Assembly (NCBI GenBank): GCA_029935275.1
Contig: JAOZKQ010000151.1
Span: forward strand, 1 to 5,430
Length of the DNA stretch: 5,430 nt
Direction: 5' to 3'
Source: Bacteroidales bacterium
GTDB taxonomy: Bacteria; Bacteroidota; Bacteroidia; Bacteroidales; VadinHA17
Position 1 is the stretch's first letter. Each line of letters opens with the position of its first letter. The position numbers and the translations under genes are program-made. The notes under the pieces are model-generated. The model was not told the DNA's origin. It saw only the letters and a program-made list of their open reading frames with translations, and searched no databases. This document shows positions 1-5,430 of this stretch, piece after piece.

Positions 1-458
1 GATATGTGTTTTTTATACCCGGGTTCGATACCTGTCAGGGTATCAGCAATCATTTTCATTAGTTCCCCTTCTTTCGAAGAAGGTTTCCCAATAAAATAGT
101 TACCGGTGATTAGCACGGCGATGAAATCATGGAAACCCACAAAAGGGATATTCCCTGCCATGATTACTCCAATGCGTTTTCTTTGTTGATTATTAAGTAA
201 ATGGGGGTAGGCACCAAGCCATTTCCTTAAATTTGATTCTTGTAGGGAAAAAGCGATAGATTTCAGGGCATACTTAATGAAATCGGTTGTGAACCACGGG
301 TTTTTATCAGCAGACCTTTCAATTACATTTTTAAATTCTGATTTCCGTGCAATTTGGGCATCTGATAAAGTATTTTCTTCTTCAGGAGACACCAGCAATT
401 GTAAAGCATTACCCAGTTCAGCAAAGGTCTCGACTGTTTTTTCAATCCCAGGAAGCAT
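1..458 (-). CDS. Acyl-CoA reductase, LuxC-like (N-terminal part; runs off the left edge)
   Basis: This is the first 152 codons of a minus-strand gene whose 3' part lies outside the window. The translation starts MLPGIEKTVETF and contains an NPWFT motif (residues 53-57), an 'LRKWLGAYP' stretch (77-85) and a GVIMAGNIPFVGFHDF block (97-112). This combination is typical of the acyl-CoA reductase family related to LuxC, which reduces fatty acyl-CoA to aldehyde with NADPH in the cytoplasm. The GNIPFVGFHDF block belongs to the start of the nucleotide-binding, aldehyde-dehydrogenase-like fold. The catalytic cysteine would lie further on, outside the window. The ATG at 458 is the only ATG in frame after an upstream in-frame TAA near 495, so the start is well fixed. 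No Shine-Dalgarno is visible, as is usual in Bacteroidota. In Bacteroidota this family is common, but its physiological substrate is poorly defined. Family assignment is confident; substrate is not. Confidence 0.88.
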   Translation of the reverse strand, partial: MLPGIEKTVETFAELGNALQLLVSPEEENTLSDAQIARKSEFKNVIERSADKNPWFTTDFIKYALKSIAFSLQESNLRKWLGAYPHLLNNQQRKRIGVIMAGNIPFVGFHDFIAVLITGNYFIGKPSSKEGELMKMIADTLTGIEPGYKKHI

Positions 459-680
459 ATTTTGACATTTTGCTTCAAAATTAGTTATTTTTAATTATTG
501 ACTGCCTGAATTCATTCATAATATTTATTGGCACATTCAGCCAATAATTGCAAAATCAAGAGTTAAACCGGTCTATTCAAAGTTTATTTATCATATAGGA
601 CTTAAACCCTGGAGTTAAACTGAAATAATCTACAACAAAAAGGTAATTTATATTCAATCTAAATAATGTATAAGTAGCTG

Positions 681-707
681 ACACACACACACACACACAC
701 ACACACA
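681..707. repeat. AC dinucleotide microsatellite, 13 copies plus one A
   Basis: An uninterrupted run of AC units fills 27 bases, flanked by TAGCTG on the left and GGATTTTT on the right. It lies in the divergent intergenic region, about 220 bp upstream of the acyl-CoA reductase start and about 265 bp upstream of the S74 protein start. Perfect dinucleotide tracts this long are rare in bacterial chromosomes and are prone to slipped-strand length changes. Whether it affects expression cannot be told from one sequence. It sits outside any reading frame I support, and upstream of the candidate promoter rather than between its elements. Confidence 0.97.
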
Positions 708-771
708 GGATTTTTATTTATTACCTTCAGGGCTATGAAAATATGCTGATTGTATTGTTTTTTTGCATAAA

Positions 772-803
772 TTTACTATGAAATTGTATCTGGAATAGTT
801 TTG
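772..803 (+). promoter_or_regulatory. Possible Bacteroidota promoter (TTTA-N20-TAGTTTTG)
   Basis: TAGTTTTG at 796-803 is an exact match to the Bacteroidota -7 element TAnnTTTG. TTTA at 772-775 matches three of four bases of the -33 element TTTG, with an acceptable 20-base spacing. If used, transcription would begin near 810 and leave a leader of about 160 bases before the S74 protein gene at 973. The match is short and the genome is AT-rich, so chance occurrence is a real possibility. Confidence 0.33.
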
Positions 804-972
804 TTTATGACACTCATTTTTTACTTTACAGTTTCAGCGGGAATATTAAAAATTCCAAATCGAACTTCGCTACCTGAAAACAAGTATCTATATGGTACAC
901 TGCACCAGTTAGAGTTAAGCAATACATATAATTAAAAATTGATAGAACTATAACCTAATAAAATAATTAAAA

Positions 973-1752
973 ATGAAAAAGATTTTCTTATTACTCGGGA
1001 TGTTTATTTCAATAACATCAGTCGCGCAAATAGAAGTAGGAAGCAATGGTTATGTAGGTATTGGATCAAATGGGAACCCTGATAATTTACCATTTTATGT
1101 ATATGGTGTGAAAATGAGGTTTGAGAATTACCGCTATAGTGCATATAGGTCTTTAAATTTTGAGTATTATGCCACAGACCCAAGATTTTACAGTTCAACA
1201 AATAAGGTAGTGTTTTATAATACTCCTCTATTATCTTTCGATGATATTCAGGTAAAAACTTGTTATGAGTATTCTGACAGGGACGGTAAATCTGAAATTC
1301 TTCCAATTTCAAATAGTTTAAGTAAGATAATGAATTTAGAAGGAGTATCCTTTTACTGGAAAAATGATATGAAAAAGGAAAAAAGGAATGTTGGATTTAT
1401 TGCTCAGGAGGTTGAGAAGATTATTCCGGAAATAGTTATTAAGGATGATTCATTAGGAGGCTATTCCATGTCTTATAGTGGTGTTATTCCATACCTTGTA
1501 GAGGCGTTGAAAGAACAGCAAAAACAAATTGAAACATTACAAAATGTGATTTTAACAATGGAAGAAGAACTAAGCTCCCTAAAAAAGCAAACCATAAATA
1601 CTGTTACTCCGGGAAATCCTTCAACTTTAAAAAGCTCAAATATGTCATCCAGCATTAGCAAAGACGAAAATATAATTGAAGAAGTTGAATTTTACCAAAA
1701 CACTTCCAAACAATTCACAAAAGATACTGAACTTAATTATGAATTACCTTAA
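973..1752 (+). CDS. Exported S74-type 'tail fiber' protein with intramolecular chaperone domain, C-terminally truncated
   Basis: The 259-residue product has a signal peptide (MKKIFLLLGM then a hydrophobic stretch, likely cut around SVA-Q at residues 18-19) and a short N-terminal region with a 'VGIG' motif (28-31) that is common in Bacteroidota proteins annotated as tail fiber domain-containing. Residues about 100-185 form a peptidase S74 / endosialidase-chaperone domain. It contains the SDxxxK signature (S101, K106), an 'LEGVSFYWK' strand (122-130), GFIAQEVEKIIPEIV (141-155) and VIPYLVEALKEQ (171-182). In phage proteins this domain drives trimerisation and cuts itself off using that Ser and Lys; both are present here. 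A coiled coil follows (about 175-206), then a Ser/Thr-rich linker. The last 24 residues, with 'EFYQNTSKQFTKDTELNYELP', resemble the first part of a T9SS-type C-terminal domain, but the frame ends there at TAA. The full-length ancestor was probably about 60-70 residues longer. The biological role of these proteins in Bacteroidota is unknown; the phage-like name is by homology only. Confidence 0.87.
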   Translation: MKKIFLLLGMFISITSVAQIEVGSNGYVGIGSNGNPDNLPFYVYGVKMRFENYRYSAYRSLNFEYYATDPRFYSSTNKVVFYNTPLLSFDDIQVKTCYEYSDRDGKSEILPISNSLSKIMNLEGVSFYWKNDMKKEKRNVGFIAQEVEKIIPEIVIKDDSLGGYSMSYSGVIPYLVEALKEQQKQIETLQNVILTMEEELSSLKKQTINTVTPGNPSTLKSSNMSSSISKDENIIEEVEFYQNTSKQFTKDTELNYELP

Positions 1753-1922
1753 ATTACCAACACCGCAATAATTTACATACTTATTATGCAGGGACAAGGT
1801 TAAATTCATATAGTATTTCGGGGAGTTTGTAGGCTAGTTTAATAAGACACGGAAATGTATTTATGTCGGGAATATTTATTCACTTGTTGTATCCAATATT
1901 AAGTAGGACACCAACAACCATG
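1753..1922 (+). pseudogene. Decayed remainder of a T9SS-like C-terminal domain of the upstream S74 protein
   Basis: Reading straight through the TAA at 1750-1752 gives ITNTAIIYILIMQGQG, then a second stop (TAA at 1801). This resembles the middle of a Bacteroidota sorting domain of the kind '..(N)AxIYIYDMQGKQ..'. The similarity then carries on in the frame starting at 1794: TRLNSYSIS, GS, a TAG at 1830, ASLIRHGN, and from 1863 MSGIFIHLLYPILSRTPTTM. This echoes the usual ending '..QLKSYxI..SIxIxGxxLxxGMYxYSLIxDGxxxxTKxMIL'. A single lost base within GGGACAAGG (1791-1799) plus two nonsense changes would explain the pattern. The comparison rests on remembered family consensus, not an alignment, so the exact lesions are inferred. 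The right boundary is approximate and touches the start codon of the next gene. Confidence 0.62.
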
Positions 1923-2606
1923 AAGGGCAAGTTAATAGCATATGGATTTCTGATTGTATTAATAATGCCAAGTTGTATTGTATATCATCCACAGACCACG
2001 GATATTCCTTTGATTAACGAGAAAAATGATTTAAGAATTGATGCGGGGATTTCCTTTATTCCATCAGCTCACGCAACAATTTCATATGGCCTTACTGATA
2101 AAATTGCCGTTCAGACTTTTGGGAGTATTGGTTCTGATGATAGATATTTTTTTCAAGGGGCAGTTGGATTTTTTAAGGATTTAGGAAACCAAAAAGTAAT
2201 GGAATTATATAGTGGATTTGGCTATGGATATGGAAGTGCTTATAATGATGCTAATCCAGGAGATTTGTATGGTGACTATCAACTATATTTTGTACAATTT
2301 AATTATGGAAAAATTGATTGTAAATTTGCAAACATGGATTACGGATTTGGAATAAAAATGGGATACTTACATTCTAATCTGATAGATAGAAATTACTATT
2401 CCTTTTATTCAGAAAATGGACCATTTGTAACATTTAAGGACAATAGCTTCTTGATTGAGCCGAATGTATTTATTAGATTAGGTGGAGAAAGACTAAAATT
2501 TAATTTAAAATTAGGTGGTTGTTGGATTTATAAATTTACAAATACAGACAAGCATTTACCTTATAGTTTTATAAATTTGGGAGTAGGACTAAATTACAGA
2601 TTATGA
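1920..2606 (+). CDS. Outer-membrane beta-barrel-like lipoprotein of unknown function
   Basis: The 228-residue product begins MKGKLIAYGFLIVLIMPSC, a lipoprotein signal peptide with the lipobox MPSC and lipidation at C19. The frame is open further upstream to an ATG at 1863. That start would put 19 residues in front of the signal peptide, and those codons look like the decayed tail of the preceding gene, so I chose 1920. The mature part shows alternating polar and aromatic/hydrophobic segments with frequent glycines: DAGISFIPSAHATISYGLTD, then ELYSGFGYGYGSAYND, 'FGIKMGYLHSNL', and a C-terminus 'FINLGVGLNYRL'. This is the look of a small beta-barrel of perhaps eight to ten strands. Similar short barrel lipoproteins are common in Bacteroidota and have no assigned function. 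It follows the S74 gene by 167 bp, on the same strand. No active-site motif is visible. Export and lipidation are well supported; barrel fold is inferred. Confidence 0.8.
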   Translation: MKGKLIAYGFLIVLIMPSCIVYHPQTTDIPLINEKNDLRIDAGISFIPSAHATISYGLTDKIAVQTFGSIGSDDRYFFQGAVGFFKDLGNQKVMELYSGFGYGYGSAYNDANPGDLYGDYQLYFVQFNYGKIDCKFANMDYGFGIKMGYLHSNLIDRNYYSFYSENGPFVTFKDNSFLIEPNVFIRLGGERLKFNLKLGGCWIYKFTNTDKHLPYSFINLGVGLNYRL

Positions 2607-2746
2607 GTAAAATACTGGGTTCACCACGTGCTCATAAATAATTGTAGAGACAATAGTAAATTCAAGGGTTGCAGATCAATAAATAGTTGGTATTAAATGG
2701 AATGATTTTATCTCAATGGAAAACAAAATAAATTAATCTAAAAGCA

Positions 2747-4729
2747 ATGAAAAGAATAATATTATTATCAATTTCCCTAATAAATTTCATTTTTCTATTT
2801 TCAAATCCTATTAATACTGAAATAGCGAAGAAAGTTGCTAAAAACTTTATGGATAAAAAACGTTACTCTTCAAATGGGATACTAAATTTGGTTACAGAAA
2901 AATTAAATGGAGAAACTTCATTTTATGTTGTCAGTTTTCAAGAGGGAGGCTGGGTAATGGTATCATCTGATAATTCAACAGTACCAGTATTAGGTTATAG
3001 TTTTAATGGTATTTACAAAATTGAAGACCAAAAGCCTGAAGCTTTTATAGAATGGATAAATGGTTATAAGGAACAAATATTAACTTCAAGTAAATTAAAA
3101 GCAACTAACATTGAAATATTACAAAAATGGGAAGAATTATTAGAAAATAAGAGTCAAAAGTCATTAATAACTTATACGCCAGGAACAAGCCTATTAAATG
3201 TACCAGGGAGAGGTGAGGTAATATGGAATCAAGATTATAATAATGATGGAGGATGTACCCCTTCTTACCATAAATATTGTCCAAGTGGGACTGGGAATTT
3301 ATGTTTCTGTGACCGAAAATCGACTGGTTGCGGTGCAGTAGCTATGGGGCAAATTATGTGGTATTGGCAATGGCCAATTAGTACATCATATAGGACTTAT
3401 AATTGGAACTTAATGCCTACGGAACTTAATTACTCATCAACAACTCCAGAAGAAGATGAAATTGCAAATCTTTTACGAGATATAGGTAGACCTGATGCGA
3501 CAGATATGACATATTGGTGTAGTGGCACATGGACAACAGTAAATAAGGTTGAAGATGCTTTCATAAATATGTTTAATTATAAAGGCGTAAAAAAGCACGT
3601 CAAAAAATATTGGGAATATGGTGATGCATGGCAAGATTTGATACGTTCAGAAATTGATACAGAACGTCCGGTTTTTTATAGGGGTGATAAAAGTGATCTA
3701 AGTACATCAAAACACATGTTTGTTTTAGATGGGTATGATGCAGCTGATCCAGATTTCTTTCATATTAATTGGGGTTGGGCGGGAAGCTATAATAATTATT
3801 TTACACTTGAAGACCTTACACCAGGTAGTCATAATTATAATAAAAACCAAATGGCAATTGTAGGAATTTCACCAACAATTGATGAAATTATTCCCCCAGT
3901 AAATATAACGGACGTTCCTTATACATCAGTTACCGGGGTAAAAATTGAGGTAGCTCAACAAAATATTTCTTTACCCTTATCTGGCAAAACCCTGTCAGTT
4001 GAAAATGGAGGGGAACTTACCCTAATTGCAGGTAATACAATTACATTAAACCCGGGTTTTCAAGCAAATGCTGGAAGTGAGTTTACAGCAGACATAAATT
4101 CTAATTATACAGTGGAGATGGATATATCAGTCCCAAATTGGATTGATGCTTTTACTCCAAATGGTGATGGTATAAATGACGAATTATGTATTTATGTTGA
4201 AAATGCAAACTCCTGGGAATTTGAGGCATTTGATAGCGATGGTAGGGCCATTTTTCAAAGTGCAGGTACGATTATAGGAAATAGGGCATGTGTGTGGGAT
4301 GGCTCGGGTGCATATTGTATGAATGCTTATCCTTGTATTATCAGGTTTAAGAATAATTATGGGAGATCTGTTGAAAATGCATATATGGTCACTGTAATTT
4401 GTGGTTCGAAATCAACAAATGCAAATGCAGGAGATCTTTTATTAGGAAATTCGGAAAGTAAAACTACTACTATAGACAGTCCTTCCTTGTTTAGCCCTGA
4501 AATTGAAATATATCCAAATCCTAATAATGGAATTTTTTATTTAAAATCGTTTAACAGTCTTCCTGATAACATTGTAATTTATAATTCTTTTGGCCAGGTA
4601 TTGTTTGAAAAGAATAAAATTTCTTCTTATGTTTATCAAATTAACTTGGGAGAATTACCAAAGGGAATATATTTTGTTAAGGTCAAAATTGATAATCAAT
4701 TAATAATTCGGAAAATAATCTTAAATTAG
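2747..4729 (+). CDS. Secreted C10-family (streptopain/SpeB-like) cysteine protease with T9SS type A sorting domain
   Basis: The 660-residue preproprotein starts with a signal peptide (residues 1 to about 19). Residues about 22-110 look like the Spi inhibitory propeptide of C10 proteases, including 'FYVVSFQEGGWVMVSSDN'. The catalytic domain covers about 155-376. The nucleophile is C195 in STGCGAVAMGQIMWYWQWP, the general base is H323 in KHMFVLDGY, and N341 and W342 in HINWGWAG complete the site. A cysteine-rich insert just before the nucleophile (C170, C178, C186, C188) may form disulfides. Residues about 397-450 carry a glycine-rich repeat-like module ending 'LNPGFQANAGSEFTADI', about 466-550 a CHU_C-like module opening with FTPNGDGIND, and 585-660 a type A sorting domain (IEIYPNPNNGIFYLKS to KGIYFVKVKIDN). 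The sorting domain predicts passage through the outer membrane by the T9SS with surface attachment or release. All key catalytic residues are intact. The natural substrate cannot be read from sequence. The next gene starts 5 bp downstream, suggesting co-transcription. Confidence 0.95.
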   Translation: MKRIILLSISLINFIFLFSNPINTEIAKKVAKNFMDKKRYSSNGILNLVTEKLNGETSFYVVSFQEGGWVMVSSDNSTVPVLGYSFNGIYKIEDQKPEAFIEWINGYKEQILTSSKLKATNIEILQKWEELLENKSQKSLITYTPGTSLLNVPGRGEVIWNQDYNNDGGCTPSYHKYCPSGTGNLCFCDRKSTGCGAVAMGQIMWYWQWPISTSYRTYNWNLMPTELNYSSTTPEEDEIANLLRDIGRPDATDMTYWCSGTWTTVNKVEDAFINMFNYKGVKKHVKKYWEYGDAWQDLIRSEIDTERPVFYRGDKSDLSTSKHMFVLDGYDAADPDFFHINWGWAGSYNNYFTLEDLTPGSHNYNKNQMAIVGISPTIDEIIPPVNITDVPYTSVTGVKIEVAQQNISLPLSGKTLSVENGGELTLIAGNTITLNPGFQANAGSEFTADINSNYTVEMDISVPNWIDAFTPNGDGINDELCIYVENANSWEFEAFDSDGRAIFQSAGTIIGNRACVWDGSGAYCMNAYPCIIRFKNNYGRSVENAYMVTVICGSKSTNANAGDLLLGNSESKTTTIDSPSLFSPEIEIYPNPNNGIFYLKSFNSLPDNIVIYNSFGQVLFEKNKISSYVYQINLGELPKGIYFVKVKIDNQLIIRKIILN

Positions 4730-4734
4730 AAATT

Positions 4735-5211
4735 ATGATACAGAAAGTATTAGTTTTATTATTCATGTTTCTAGCTTGTTCTTGTGAAAGAATTAAAGAC
4801 AAGAATGTAACAATCTGGGTTTATAAAATGAAAAATGATTATTCTAAGAATGTGCCTGTTAGACTTTCTGAAAACAAATTAAAAATTACAGTTTTCCCTG
4901 GTCCTAATGATTTAGATTTAAGATGGCCGGTTAAACTTACTAATAGCTATTTTTTAAATGGATCAATCGGATCTAATACAGGCTATTTATCGTTGACAAT
5001 TGAAGAATATAATAAATATGAAACCTCGCCAGGTGCAGATAGTTTATATAAATTGTTAATTGATAAGGAACCATTTATTGCATTTTATCAACGTGATGAT
5101 TATAACAGTACATTTAGAGACGAAAATGGGGCTTATGGTATTGATACTATTTTGCTTAATGAACTAATTAGAAACAATGAATTAGAAAAATACTTTGTTA
5201 AGCTTAAATGA
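4735..5211 (+). CDS. Small lipoprotein coupled to the C10 protease; candidate protease inhibitor or immunity-type partner
   Basis: The 158-residue product starts MIQKVLVLLFMFLACSCE. This is a lipoprotein signal peptide in which either C15 (FLAC) or C17 (ACSC) could be the lipidated cysteine. The acidic residue just after it fits an outer-membrane lipoprotein. The mature part is short and polar, with 'VPVRLSENKLKITVFPGPND' (residues about 42-61), a WPVKLTNSYFLNGSIG segment, an EEYNKYETSP stretch and a Lys-rich end. I do not recognise a named domain; the 'VPVxLS..PxPxD..P..L..(G)Y.L' pattern feels like a family of short Bacteroidota lipoproteins of unknown function. Only 5 bp separate it from the stop of the C10 protease gene, so the two are very likely co-transcribed and perhaps translationally coupled. 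In Bacteroides, C10 protease genes are known to sit beside genes for small lipoprotein inhibitors (staphostatin/Spi-like), so inhibition of the neighbour is a reasonable hypothesis from context. No sequence similarity to the protease's own propeptide is visible. Confidence 0.83.
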   Translation: MIQKVLVLLFMFLACSCERIKDKNVTIWVYKMKNDYSKNVPVRLSENKLKITVFPGPNDLDLRWPVKLTNSYFLNGSIGSNTGYLSLTIEEYNKYETSPGADSLYKLLIDKEPFIAFYQRDDYNSTFRDENGAYGIDTILLNELIRNNELEKYFVKLK

Positions 5212-5245
5212 ATGCCTCTATGTTTGGCCTCCATTATAAATAATA

Positions 5246-5276
5246 GTTTCTTTGGTTTCTATTGTTTCTTTGGTTT
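5246..5276. repeat. Short tandem direct repeat (13 bases, period 18)
   Basis: GTTTCTTTGGTTT occurs at 5246-5258 and again at 5264-5276, separated by CTATT. It lies between the stop of the small lipoprotein gene and the end of the converging minus-strand gene. No hairpin with a T-tract that would act as a terminator is visible here, so its role, if any, is unknown. Confidence 0.8.
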
Positions 5277-5376
5277 GAGTATTTTCATTGATCATCCTTC
5301 ATCCCTCCAGTTCCCCAACAAAGTGAAGTTATTAATTATTTTTAACTGAGAATGATTTTGTTCTGCATGGCTACAA

Positions 5377-5430
5377 TTACTGCTCCAGGTCAATTCTGAT
5401 AAATTTTGTTTCATAAGGTTTGAAGTGTAA
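5377..5430 (-). CDS. Probable C-terminal end of a minus-strand gene (runs off the right edge)
   Basis: On the minus strand an open frame enters from beyond the right edge and ends at TAA (5379 down to 5377). The readable tail is LHFKPYETKFIRIDLEQ. The 'FKPYExKxxRI' pattern is one I associate with the final beta-strand of large secreted glycoside hydrolases of Bacteroidota, such as alpha-mannosidase-type enzymes. Seventeen residues are far too few to assign a family, and chance remains possible. If real, the gene converges on the protease/lipoprotein pair, with about 165 bp between the two stop codons. Confidence 0.4.
   Translation of the reverse strand, partial: LHFKPYETKFIRIDLEQ

Larger units (their letters stand above)
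459..972. other. Gene-free divergent intergenic region (about 0.5 kb)
   Basis: This stretch separates the minus-strand acyl-CoA reductase from the plus-strand S74 protein gene. I found no convincing coding sequence. The longest plus-strand candidate is a 42-codon frame at 807-935 whose translation resembles no family I know. Contents that can be named are an AC dinucleotide tract and a possible Bacteroidota promoter, both listed separately. On the minus strand, TAATTTTG (483 down to 476) matches the -7 element TAnnTTTG and lies just upstream of the acyl-CoA reductase start. It has no matching -33 TTTG, so I do not call it. A 9-base direct repeat GAGTTAAAC occurs at 560-568 and 612-620 without obvious meaning. 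Confidence 0.7.

Noticed and set aside
277..465. Plus-strand open frame of 62 codons
   Set aside because: It lies antisense to the acyl-CoA reductase, whose minus-strand translation carries clear family motifs; the plus-strand translation resembles nothing.
476..483. Minus-strand TAATTTTG as a promoter -7 element for the acyl-CoA reductase
   Set aside because: No TTTG-like -33 element lies 19-21 bases further upstream, and the implied leader would be only about 10 bases.
807..935. Plus-strand 42-codon frame starting MTLIFYFTVSAG, just downstream of the TAGTTTTG element
   Set aside because: It is short, has no recognisable family, signal peptide or conserved neighbour spacing, and such frames arise by chance; not called without homologues.
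459..972. CRISPR array, tRNA or other structured RNA in the long intergenic region
   Set aside because: There are no repeat-spacer units, no tRNA-like arms and no conserved riboswitch core that I can recognise; the only regular repeat is the AC dinucleotide tract.
1004..1312. Minus-strand open frame of 102 codons
   Set aside because: It is antisense to the S74 protein gene, has a low-complexity His/Leu-rich translation, and shows no family motif.
1473..1661. Minus-strand open frame of 62 codons
   Set aside because: It is antisense to the S74 chaperone/coiled-coil coding region, and its Cys/Phe-rich translation looks random.
2641..2654. Small hairpin ATTGT-AGAG-ACAAT after the beta-barrel lipoprotein gene as a terminator
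   Set aside because: The stem has only five AT-rich pairs and no T-tract follows, so it is too weak to support a terminator.
5212..5376. Bidirectional terminator between the converging gene ends
   Set aside because: I looked for a GC-rich inverted repeat with a T or A tract and found none; the repeated GCCTC and GTTTCTTTGGTTT copies are direct, not inverted.

Overview
The window looks like chromosomal DNA from a member of the Bacteroidota, probably a Bacteroidales-type or related anaerobe. It is AT-rich, its genes lack clear Shine-Dalgarno sequences, and exported proteins have short signal peptides ending in 'AQ' or lipoboxes. One protein carries a type IX secretion system (T9SS) C-terminal sorting domain, and one promoter-like match fits the Bacteroidota pattern TTTG/TAnnTTTG.

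Layout. The left edge holds the N-terminal 152 codons of a minus-strand acyl-CoA reductase (LuxC-like). A gene-free stretch of about 500 bp follows. It contains a 13-copy AC dinucleotide tract and a possible plus-strand promoter. Next come four plus-strand genes for exported proteins: a small S74-type 'tail fiber/intramolecular chaperone' protein, an outer-membrane beta-barrel-like lipoprotein, a secreted C10 (streptopain/SpeB-type) cysteine protease with a composite C-terminus, and a small lipoprotein 5 bp behind the protease. The right edge carries what looks like the last 17 codons of a minus-strand gene that converges on this group.

How the genes relate. The best-supported functional unit is the C10 protease plus its tightly linked small lipoprotein. 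This arrangement recalls the C10 protease/lipoprotein-inhibitor pairs known in Bacteroides, although the small protein has no inhibitor motif that I can see. The acyl-CoA reductase appears unrelated to the exported proteins.

The most informative irregularity is behind the S74 protein gene. Its reading frame stops a few residues into a T9SS-like C-terminal domain, but translation past the stop, with one frame change, still reads like the rest of such a domain. The gene therefore appears to have lost its export/anchoring tail by recent mutation. The decayed tail also supplies a false 19-codon N-terminal extension to the next lipoprotein gene, whose real start is most likely at 1920.
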